Assembly: GCA_017961265.1 (NCBI GenBank)
Contig: JAGCXN010000040.1
Span: 1-50,064, forward strand
Direction of reading: 5' to 3'
Origin: Bacteroidales bacterium
GTDB lineage: Bacteria; Bacteroidota; Bacteroidia; Bacteroidales; WCHB1-69
DNA: 50,064 bases
The notes under the pieces are model-generated. The model did not search any database, was not told the origin of the DNA, and worked only from the letters and a program-made list of their open reading frames with translations. Both the position numbers and the translations under genes were made by a program. Within the stretch, counting starts at the first letter, position 1. Every line of letters begins with the position of its first letter. This document shows, in pieces, positions 8,029 through 15,083 of this stretch.

Positions 8029-9273
8029 CTATTCTCCTTTCGTTAATTCATTATACAAAGCCAATCCTTTCACCGTCAGCAGATATTTCTGGCGGGGATG
8101 ACGAGGGGATTGTGGATACAACATGCGGATATAACCATCTGATATAGCAGGGTTAAGATGGTATTCCACGAAATTTTTTCTATCCTTCAGTTTTTTCAAG
8201 TCCATCATCTGCTTTATACTTAATTCATCGTTTCCAATGACCTGAACAAGTTCTATAACATTCTTGTTGCTTGTATATATTTTACTATTTGTATTCAAGT
8301 TAGTTACAATTGTACTTATGGGGGTAGTTGAGGGGGTACTTATGGGGGTAGTTGAGGGGGTACTTGTTCGGTGCTTGTATGGTACTTGTTCAGGTACTTG
8401 TCCTGTACTTGTAAGGGTGGCCAGATTAGGTTGTACGCTCCATTCTTTGGTAGGATGGATGTGCAGATAACGGTTGCGCAAGTCCCATTTTTCACCCAAC
8501 AGCAAGTTGCGGAAAAAGCGTTCCAAATATTCTGGACTGTAGTCAATTTCCTCCACTGCGTTGCGGTAGTTGGCGCGTACCAGTGCATTGCGGAAAAACC
8601 ACGAATGTTGGGCAAACATATCGTTTTCCACCTTAAATCCCAAATCGCGTAGATATAGAATGGTGAACACGGCCGTGGTACGGGTATTGCCTTCTCCAAA
8701 GGCGTGAATCTGCCATATTCCCGAAACAAATCGAGTGATATGGGCAATAAGTTTGTCCGAAGAAATTCCTTTGTAGCTGAAACCACGTTCTTGCTCAATA
8801 TCATATTCCAACGACCTTCGCAGGTCTTCCCAATTCAAATAGCGAACGGTATCATATTCCAACACCCACTCCTTTTTGGTGATGTTATAGTCCCGTAATT
8901 TCCCAGCGTGTTTGAACACCCCTTCGAAAATTCTACGGTGCAGGGCGATGAAACCTTTTGCACTAAAATCCAGCGTTTCGGAGGAAAGGATTTTGGTGAT
9001 GTTCGCCGAAACTTTATCGGCTTCTTCCTTATCCTCATTACCCTCGTCGTGAGCCGTCTTCTTGATGTAGTATTGTTTCACCATCTCACGGGCCTCATCA
9101 ATGGTGATTTCGCCTTCGATGTTACGGCGAGCTGTTTCTTGCAGATAGTCTGATGTCTTCAGCCCGTCCACAGCCTGCAAACCGATGGCCACACGCCACG
9201 CATCCGCCTTTAGGCGTTTCTCGGGCTCTCCTTGCCGGATGTATTCGTCAAAATTTAGGTATCCGTCTGTCAT
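8029..9273 (-). CDS. Fic-domain protein with C-terminal winged-helix-like region
   Basis: This 414-residue protein carries the Fic active-site motif HAFGEGNTR at 190-198, a match to HxFx(D/E)GNxR. Fic enzymes usually transfer AMP or another phosphate-containing group to hydroxyl side chains of target proteins. An N-terminal stretch (NIEGEITIDEAREMV, around 51-65) resembles the antitoxin-like helices that restrain Fic enzymes, but the canonical [ST]xxxE[GN] inhibitory motif is not exact. A threonine/serine/proline linker near residues 305-320 is encoded by two perfect 24-bp repeats. The C-terminus (IKQMMDLKKLKDRKNFVEYH and following) looks like a winged-helix DNA-binding domain. The gene sits in the restriction operon between the STAND NTPase and the hsdR end. 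The target is unknown. Composition is intermediate between the GC-rich hsd genes and the AT-rich NTPase. Confidence 0.88.
   Translation of the reverse strand: MTDGYLNFDEYIRQGEPEKRLKADAWRVAIGLQAVDGLKTSDYLQETARRNIEGEITIDEAREMVKQYYIKKTAHDEGNEDKEEADKVSANITKILSSETLDFSAKGFIALHRRIFEGVFKHAGKLRDYNITKKEWVLEYDTVRYLNWEDLRRSLEYDIEQERGFSYKGISSDKLIAHITRFVSGIWQIHAFGEGNTRTTAVFTILYLRDLGFKVENDMFAQHSWFFRNALVRANYRNAVEEIDYSPEYLERFFRNLLLGEKWDLRNRYLHIHPTKEWSVQPNLATLTSTGQVPEQVPYKHRTSTPSTTPISTPSTTPISTIVTNLNTNSKIYTSNKNVIELVQVIGNDELSIKQMMDLKKLKDRKNFVEYHLNPAISDGYIRMLYPQSPRHPRQKYLLTVKGLALYNELTKGE
8313..8360. repeat. Two perfect 24-bp tandem copies inside fic
   Basis: 8313-8336 and 8337-8360 are identical 24-mers. The length is a multiple of three, so copy-number change would add or remove eight residues (TPSTTPIS) from the linker between the Fic core and the C-terminal domain without a frameshift. 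Looser TACTTGT-type repeats continue on one side. Confidence 0.9.
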
Positions 9274-9300
9274 GTCAATGGCCTTCTAATTTTGTAGTTG

Positions 9301-9308
9301 CAAAAATA
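9301..9308 (-). promoter_or_regulatory. Possible -7 box for fic
   Basis: On the minus strand this reads TATTTTTG, followed by CAAC, 28 bp before the fic ATG. It suggests fic can be transcribed separately from the upstream STAND gene, since the 237-bp gap between them is the largest inside the operon apart from the DUF1016 insert. Confidence 0.45.
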
Positions 9309-9363
9309 GTGAAAAGTCTGTTATTCTCCTTTCAGTCATTTGATTTTGTTTACTTATTGGTCT

Positions 9364-9423
9364 GTTGCCGAGAAAATCTCGGTAACTGAATTTTTGAGAG
9401 GTTATTTCCATTTTGGAAACAAC
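9364..9423. repeat. Two consecutive GTT...AAC dyads between STAND NTPase and fic
   Basis: Dyad one is 9364-9373 with 9377-9386 (arms of 10 bp, one mismatch, 3-bp loop). Dyad two is 9401-9409 with 9415-9423 (arms of 9 bp, one mismatch, 5-bp loop). Both begin GTT and end AAC. Neither has a clean U-tract on the minus strand, so they are not obvious intrinsic terminators. Confidence 0.6.
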
Positions 9424-9510
9424 CATTTTCCTCCTCCTCGGGCAACTGGTATAATATGAATTGGATTTCGTTCATTTGTATGAAATTGCAAAATAAATTG
9501 TTTTGAGCAA

Positions 9511-12234
9511 TTATTCTTTTCTTTTAATTTGCGAAGATTCTTGAATGTATAGCTGGTCCTTGATTTTTATTCCTAACAAGGAACTTAATTTGTTTTTATT
9601 TTTATAATCAACATCAAATTTGTATAAATGGTTTATCACTAAATCTTGTAATAACCTTTTGCACATAATATTATCTTGCATATCTTTACTGTATTGTTCA
9701 ATGTTAGACATTGGCAATCCCGGATAATTAAGATTTATCGACAAGTTGATTAATTTAAAAGAGTTATAGGGGTGGGCTTCCAATATCTTTTCAAATGTTT
9801 TCCCCAATCTATCATCTCCAACAGAGTTGGAGATTCTTGTTATTATAGCCAATGACAGTATATATGATAAAAAAGCAATATATTTTAGTGATTCTGTTTT
9901 TATTTCTTCTTTCTTTAATGTTATTTGTGCACGATTCTTTTCTGAATATTTTTCAATGATAACATTTGCAATATATTCTGCTAAATCATCTTTATTCTTT
10001 GACATTTCTGCCAAATAGAGCCCTAAGGTTCGCAAACCAATATTGTATGCTGTTTCCACAATTTCATACTTTGTTGTTGCCTCTAATTCTCCCCAATATT
10101 TAATGGCTATCTGTCCGAGAATATCAATTGATTTTACAGCAAGATTCATCTGTGCAAACAAATCTATCTCATTAATGTCATCATCCAATGAAAATTGTGC
10201 ATAATTGGTATCATCATTATCAAATTCTTTTTGTTTTTCTTCTAATTCTGCTTCTCGTGCCAATTCTTTGTTTCTTTCCTTATCAACATCAATAAATCCA
10301 ATTACACGAGATGTTAAATCGCTCATTAGTTCGTTTAGAGGTTTAATATCCTGCTCTAATTTGCAAACAGCCGAATTGGGAAAAATTCGTGAGGCGTTAT
10401 CAAGCAAGGTGCGTATAATCCAACTATTTTTGGATAAATGGGTGACAAACATAATTATATTAGCATATTCCTCTTTAAAAATACGCTCACATAATTTTTG
10501 AACCACATTCCTAATCATGTCGTTGTCTATGTGATTAGAAATATATTTGGCAACAAAAAAATAATAAATGTAATTTTGGCTAACACGAACATCATTTTTG
10601 AACAACAGTAGTTTCGTCGCTTTTAAAGTCTCTTTAACTTTAGTTATTCCAAAAGTACTCGTATCAACATCATATTTATCACAATACAGTGTGTAGAAAT
10701 TATCGAATTCGTCAATTGAGAGAGCCTTACTCTTTTGCTCAAAAAGATAATAGCAAAAGAACACCATAAAATTATAGTAAAAACTAATGTCTTTTGGATT
10801 CTTAACGGAATGTACAAAACCATCGTTTATCAAGTGCTCGTAATAGAAACCGTGTAATGAATAGTTTATGTTATTGCTGTTCTGAATTCCTTCCAATGCT
10901 TGCAAAATTCCTAAAATATAAAATGGGTATGCTGGTATGAAATTCTTGCCTAAAATTGAATTTATGTTTTTATTCGCTTCATCGTTTTTTCTCCTAATAT
11001 TATTCTTGCTTTCTATACTACAGTCTTGGCCAAAAGAATTCCATTTTTCCACTAATTGATTTCTCAAATCTGGCCCAAATTCCATAATTACATATTTATC
11101 AAAGTTTTTAAAAGGAGGGTTTGCTGTAAAATCATTAGTGGTAATGGAAATGTCTCCTACTATTATTACATTTGAAAATAGTTCACCAATGTTAGATGTT
11201 AACAATCCCCAATATTTGTCATTTCCCTTGGCTGTTTTTTGGAAATTATCTATTATGAGGACAAAACTATTGTTATCATCAATATTGCTAGAAGGGAGTT
11301 CTTTAATACTGCTATATTGTTGCTGAACTTTTTTTGATATTATTTGTAGAATTCTATCTTTTCTCGTATTCGTTGACAAATCTTCCCCATCCAATAGTAT
11401 TGGGGTTAGATTGTTCTTATAATAATATTGGAGGAATGCGTATTTGCACAATGCGGTCTTCCCAGAACGTTCTCCTCCGATAATGTGATAATGGATGCCA
11501 TTTGCTTCCACAGCACTTGTTAGAATCTCAATGTTTGTTCGTTTTTCTTTGTTTTTGTCTTCCGAAATAGTCCTTAAATTTTGAGGAACAAATAAGTCTT
11601 CCAAAGTGATTTCTTCTCCAGAAGGATGGGTAAAATAAGTATCTGTAGAATGCAAGTATTCCTCAAATTCTTCATTTAATGAAATTGTTTTTTCCTCAAG
11701 TTGAATTTCTGATTTTGTATGATTTAGATAATGATCTGAAATGAATTTGGTAAGACTTTCTCTAAATAACTGCTCATAATTCTCAGAAAATTCTCTGTAA
11801 TAAACGCCTTTGTCCGATATCTCTTTTTTAAAATCTCTGATTTTTTGTAGCTGTTCTATATCTATATCATTGGTGCTAATTTGCGCGTTTTTAAAAAAGA
11901 ACATTATATGTACTTGCTCTTTTTTTTCATATGCAAGATTGAATTCCTCTTCTGTTCCGAATCCTGCTTTAGGGGTTTGTGTCCCAAACCGGTTTGCCAT
12001 GATACCCACAAAAATATCATAATCCGTTGTTTGTTCATTAATGGCCTCTTGAGAATATGAACCAACTGAAGGATATGTGTTGTTTTCCCAAGTGAGCGAA
12101 GAAAGTATCAATCCGTTAGGATTACAGAGGGTTCTATTTAATTCCTCAATAACTTTTATGGTTTGTTCTCTTTCTTTTTTTACATCGGAAGGTGAAGATA
12201 TGAAAATCGTAATTTGTTTTACTGTTTTACTCAT
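9511..12234 (-). CDS. DUF4062-STAND NTPase, probable NLR-like defence protein
   Basis: This 907-residue protein has an N-terminal DUF4062 domain (motif FISSPSDVKKER at 11-22, DYDIFVGIMANRFG at 71-84). A P-loop NTPase follows with Walker A GGERSGKT at 253-260 and Walker B FVLIIDN at 324-330. Residues about 400-907 are helical and unlike any repeat I recognise, and would be the sensor half. DUF4062 occupies the effector position in many bacterial STAND/NACHT proteins, several of which protect against phage by abortive infection. That role here is inference. The start codon is 2 nt after the hsdS stop, implying translational coupling. The gene is much more AT-rich than hsdM, hsdR and the flanking housekeeping genes, a sign of transfer. 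No separate effector or regulator gene accompanies it. Confidence 0.85.
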   Translation of the reverse strand: MSKTVKQITIFISSPSDVKKEREQTIKVIEELNRTLCNPNGLILSSLTWENNTYPSVGSYSQEAINEQTTDYDIFVGIMANRFGTQTPKAGFGTEEEFNLAYEKKEQVHIMFFFKNAQISTNDIDIEQLQKIRDFKKEISDKGVYYREFSENYEQLFRESLTKFISDHYLNHTKSEIQLEEKTISLNEEFEEYLHSTDTYFTHPSGEEITLEDLFVPQNLRTISEDKNKEKRTNIEILTSAVEANGIHYHIIGGERSGKTALCKYAFLQYYYKNNLTPILLDGEDLSTNTRKDRILQIISKKVQQQYSSIKELPSSNIDDNNSFVLIIDNFQKTAKGNDKYWGLLTSNIGELFSNVIIVGDISITTNDFTANPPFKNFDKYVIMEFGPDLRNQLVEKWNSFGQDCSIESKNNIRRKNDEANKNINSILGKNFIPAYPFYILGILQALEGIQNSNNINYSLHGFYYEHLINDGFVHSVKNPKDISFYYNFMVFFCYYLFEQKSKALSIDEFDNFYTLYCDKYDVDTSTFGITKVKETLKATKLLLFKNDVRVSQNYIYYFFVAKYISNHIDNDMIRNVVQKLCERIFKEEYANIIMFVTHLSKNSWIIRTLLDNASRIFPNSAVCKLEQDIKPLNELMSDLTSRVIGFIDVDKERNKELAREAELEEKQKEFDNDDTNYAQFSLDDDINEIDLFAQMNLAVKSIDILGQIAIKYWGELEATTKYEIVETAYNIGLRTLGLYLAEMSKNKDDLAEYIANVIIEKYSEKNRAQITLKKEEIKTESLKYIAFLSYILSLAIITRISNSVGDDRLGKTFEKILEAHPYNSFKLINLSINLNYPGLPMSNIEQYSKDMQDNIMCKRLLQDLVINHLYKFDVDYKNKNKLSSLLGIKIKDQLYIQESSQIKRKE

Positions 12235-12236
12235 AA

Positions 12237-13343
12237 CTATATGGTTTTTATCATTCTTGATAATAATATTTTTTGTAATTCCGTTAATATCTCGTTCTCT
12301 ACTATCTTTAATTGAGTATTTGTTAAAAGATTGAACACGCCTTTTGAAAAAGACTTTGAGGTATTTTCTTCAAATGCAAATTCAAAATCCGCAATATCTC
12401 CTCTTACTATATATGGAATAGAAGACCCTCTAGAGCCTCCCATAAATTTGTTCTGGAATTGAAATTTAAGGACACAATATATGAAAGACATCATTTCCAT
12501 AAACCCTTTTTTAGGAATACACGCATATGTCCGTTGATATAAATCGAATTCTTTGTCATAATATGTAACCCTACCTGTGTACGATCCATTACCTGCAATT
12601 AATGCCGCAGGCCCCTTTGCAATAAACTCATTGGAATAATAAGCGTCTGGAGAGCATGAGAAAAACCTATATTTCCCCTCAGTTAAAGATTCATTTACAT
12701 CTTTCTTTCCTGTTATAATATCGCAAAACTCACCAATGGTCCCCCTTCTCCACCCCTCCGGCAGATTCTCCTTGTCGCTGCAGTCCACAAACATCTTGCG
12801 GTACAGCGCCTGTGCGGTCTCTTCCAGCTTGGCAATCATCTGCTCGTTGAGGCGGATGCGGCGCGTCAGCGTCTCGTATTCCGACACGATTTCGCGCTGG
12901 CGGGCAAGGGTGGGAACGGGGAGGCGCACCTCACACAATTCGTCCCAATCAAACACCTCTCGCGCACTGCCGTGAGAATGGAAACGGGCATAACGGTCAA
13001 ATTCGGGACGGCGGAACCACATCATCAGATATTCGGGCAAAAGCACGTCTTGATCAACAATCTCAAAAATCGTGTATGCCTGGGAAATAATGGCAGATTC
13101 TTCACCATCATACAAAGCAACTGTAATTTTCTCACCGTTACGAGAAGTAACTGGAACGTATGCGAACTGTGACGGATGGACAATCTTGTATGCTGACATA
13201 TCCGTGCCAATGGTGTTGGCAATGGAAGGAATAAACTTCTTCTCAATGCTCAACCCTAACAAGTTCGTCACCCTCAACTCGCGGTTGCGTAGGTTCACCT
13301 CCCTGATATAGTCGCCTAAACGTTTATAGTCCATTCGGTTCAT
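12237..13343 (-). CDS. hsdS: Type I restriction specificity subunit HsdS
   Basis: The 368-residue protein has the tandem half-subunit layout. The first target recognition domain covers about 1-150 (KRLGDYIREVNLRNRELRV start). A conserved coiled region spans about 150-195 (LARQREIVSEYETLTRRI and QALYRKMFVD). The second recognition domain runs about 196-335, and a final short helix follows. HsdS chooses the bipartite DNA site for the methylase and nuclease. The start at 13343 overlaps the end of the RhuM-Doc gene by 20 bp; a second ATG at 13334 is possible. Base composition changes sharply near 12735, at the start of recognition domain two: upstream it is GC-moderate, downstream AT-rich like the next gene. 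This fits exchange of the second domain by recombination. Only one hsdS copy is present, with no inverted partial copies. Confidence 0.93.
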   Translation of the reverse strand: MNRMDYKRLGDYIREVNLRNRELRVTNLLGLSIEKKFIPSIANTIGTDMSAYKIVHPSQFAYVPVTSRNGEKITVALYDGEESAIISQAYTIFEIVDQDVLLPEYLMMWFRRPEFDRYARFHSHGSAREVFDWDELCEVRLPVPTLARQREIVSEYETLTRRIRLNEQMIAKLEETAQALYRKMFVDCSDKENLPEGWRRGTIGEFCDIITGKKDVNESLTEGKYRFFSCSPDAYYSNEFIAKGPAALIAGNGSYTGRVTYYDKEFDLYQRTYACIPKKGFMEMMSFIYCVLKFQFQNKFMGGSRGSSIPYIVRGDIADFEFAFEENTSKSFSKGVFNLLTNTQLKIVENEILTELQKILLSRMIKTI

Positions 13344-14313
13344 CGTTGTTTTTGTTTATCAGGTTTACGATGACTTTGACCATCACATCCTTGTCTTCGG
13401 GGCGGCTTTCGGCAATCATCAGCGTGAGGGCCACCAGGGTGCTGTCGGCTATGCGTTTGCTGCCGTCCTCGCGGTAAAGGATGCCGTTGCCGTTCAGGAA
13501 CCACAGGAAAAGGGTGGCGGCAATACGTTTGTTGCCATCGCTGAAAGAGTGGTTTTTTGTAACGAGATAGAGCAGCATGGCGGCTTTCTCCTCCACGCTG
13601 GGATAGAGCTCTTCGCCACCGAATGTCTGGTAGATTTGTCCGATGCTGCTTTTGAACGAGTTGTCTTTTTCGTTTCCGAAAAGTCTGTTGCCGCCAAATT
13701 TGTCACGCAATGCCTTGATGGCGTCCATCGCATTGTCGTAGGTTGCATGGAACTTTCCTTCGAGAGTTGTTTTCTCTACGGTCAGCTGCTGGAAGTCGTA
13801 TTTGTCGAGGGTGTCGAGGGCGTAGGTGTAGTCCACCACAATGTCGAACAGTATCTGGTGCTCGTTGTTGCTCTCCAATTGTTGGCTTTGGATGGTACGG
13901 CCCACCATTTGCACCAACTGGCGCAGTTCGGCTATCTGCTCGTGTCGGATACGGTCGTTGACGGCATAACCCTTTACCAGAAAGTCCTTTATGATTTGTC
14001 TTGCCCAGATGCGGAAAGCAGTGCCGCGCTTGCTCTTCACACGGTAGCCTACCGAAATAATCACATCGAGGTTATAAAAAGGCACAGGCTTCTTAATGCC
14101 ATTAACGTGTAAAAAATGCACGTTATTCTTCCGCTCCAATTCTCCTTCCTTGAAGACATTGATAACATGTCGACGTACATTCGACGCCTCTCGGTCAAAA
14201 AGAAGTGCCATCTGTTCAACATTCAACCATACGGTCTCGTCCTCCAGACGGACGTCAATCTTCGTCTGTCCGTTATCAGTCTGATAGATAACTATTTTAT
14301 TTTCTTCACTCAT
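13324..14313 (-). CDS. RhuM-family protein with C-terminal Doc/Fic-type domain
   Basis: The start at 14313 gives a 329-residue protein beginning MSEENKIVIYQTDNGQTKID. An in-frame start at 14388 would run through a palindrome and adds residues unlike the family. The N-terminal half is typical of the RhuM virulence-associated family (VWLNVEQMALLFDRE, YNLDVIISVGYRVKSKRG, RIWARQIIKDFLVKGYAVND). The C-terminal part has HSFSDGNKR at 255-263, matching the Doc/Fic catalytic motif HxFxxGNKR. RhuM proteins are frequent companions of type I restriction genes in Bacteroidetes, but their biochemical role is not settled. Doc-type domains phosphorylate or AMPylate targets such as EF-Tu. The gene overlaps hsdS by 20 bp, suggesting joint translation. 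No linked antitoxin gene is evident. Confidence 0.88.
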   Translation of the reverse strand: MSEENKIVIYQTDNGQTKIDVRLEDETVWLNVEQMALLFDREASNVRRHVINVFKEGELERKNNVHFLHVNGIKKPVPFYNLDVIISVGYRVKSKRGTAFRIWARQIIKDFLVKGYAVNDRIRHEQIAELRQLVQMVGRTIQSQQLESNNEHQILFDIVVDYTYALDTLDKYDFQQLTVEKTTLEGKFHATYDNAMDAIKALRDKFGGNRLFGNEKDNSFKSSIGQIYQTFGGEELYPSVEEKAAMLLYLVTKNHSFSDGNKRIAATLFLWFLNGNGILYREDGSKRIADSTLVALTLMIAESRPEDKDVMVKVIVNLINKNNDEPNGL

Positions 14314-14338
14314 CTTTTTTTGTCTTTTCAAATCATTT

Positions 14339-14361
14339 TTGTCGCACCACTGGTGCGACAA
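14339..14361. promoter_or_regulatory. Perfect 11-bp-arm palindrome upstream of the RhuM-Doc gene
   Basis: Arms 14339-14349 and 14351-14361 are exact reverse complements around one central base; the core is GTCGCACCA / TGGTGCGAC. It lies 25 bp upstream of the chosen ATG. There is no U-tract on the minus strand, so an operator or an RNA hairpin in the leader is more likely than a terminator. Confidence 0.75.
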
Positions 14362-14505
14362 TTTGGATATCGGGGAAAATACGGGCAAATTTCATCATTC
14401 TTTTCTATTAGTATTAACCATATAGTTTCTGATATGTTTGCCTAAATGCTAGTATTTCATAGCAATGTCATTCAAATTAAAATGTATCAGTATATGTGAT
14501 AAATA

Positions 14506-15051
14506 TTAAAAGTCATAATGAGATAGAATCTTAGCCTCTCCATTTGATTGTATTCCTATAACATAGGTTTCTCTGTCGTTAATAAGGTAGGCCTGAATGT
14601 AATAATTATGCGGTTTCTTAGATAACCCTTTATTTCTGGGAAGCATTCCCGATACATCCGTAAAATTTATGGTATTATCATGTACTTTTACCAACTTGTC
14701 AATTTTAGTTCTTTGTGCAATGAGATTAATAGCCAGAGCCGCTGCCGCATCCTTGTCTACTGACACTATTCTTTTACGTCGAAAAAGCCCACGAAGTTTT
14801 TTCCCAAGATCAATCCATGAATCTATTCCCTCATTAATTTCTTTACCGACCTTTAAAATGCGTAATCCAAAACTGAGCACAATTAGTATTACAATCCAAT
14901 CAGCCCCAGTTCCAATATTAACAAAATCAACCTTGGTAATATGGTCTAATTTAGTGTCCCTTTTTATTCTTTCCTTTTCTGCTTTCGAATAATTAAATCT
15001 ATCATCACAGAATTTCTCTTCGTAATTTTCGATATTAAGTAAAACTTCCAT
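14506..15051 (-). CDS. Unrecognised AT-rich protein with one hydrophobic segment
   Basis: I do not recognise this 181-residue protein. It begins MEVLLNIENYEEKFCDDRFN. A charged region follows, then a hydrophobic stretch near residues 51-66 (DWIVILIVLSFGLRIL) that could be one membrane helix, a basic patch (KKLRGLFRRKRI), and a C-terminal part rich in beta-type residues ending YVIGIQSNGEAKILSHYDF. The AT-rich composition resembles the STAND gene rather than hsdM, which it follows by 32 bp. It probably belongs to the same transcript as hsdM. A 192-bp gap separates it from the RhuM-Doc gene. It could be a membrane-associated accessory of the defence locus or an unrelated passenger; nothing in the sequence decides this. 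Confidence 0.7.
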   Translation of the reverse strand: MEVLLNIENYEEKFCDDRFNYSKAEKERIKRDTKLDHITKVDFVNIGTGADWIVILIVLSFGLRILKVGKEINEGIDSWIDLGKKLRGLFRRKRIVSVDKDAAAALAINLIAQRTKIDKLVKVHDNTINFTDVSGMLPRNKGLSKKPHNYYIQAYLINDRETYVIGIQSNGEAKILSHYDF

Positions 15052-15083
15052 GATATCAATATTTTATTTAAAATTTGTTTTAT

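Noticed and set aside
9364-9386. Intrinsic terminator of the STAND gene
   Set aside because: The dyad lies 125 bp past the stop and is not followed by a U-tract on the minus strand.
12237-13343. Phase-variable hsdS inversion system
   Set aside because: Only one hsdS is present, no partial or inverted recognition-domain copy and no site-specific recombinase were found in the window.
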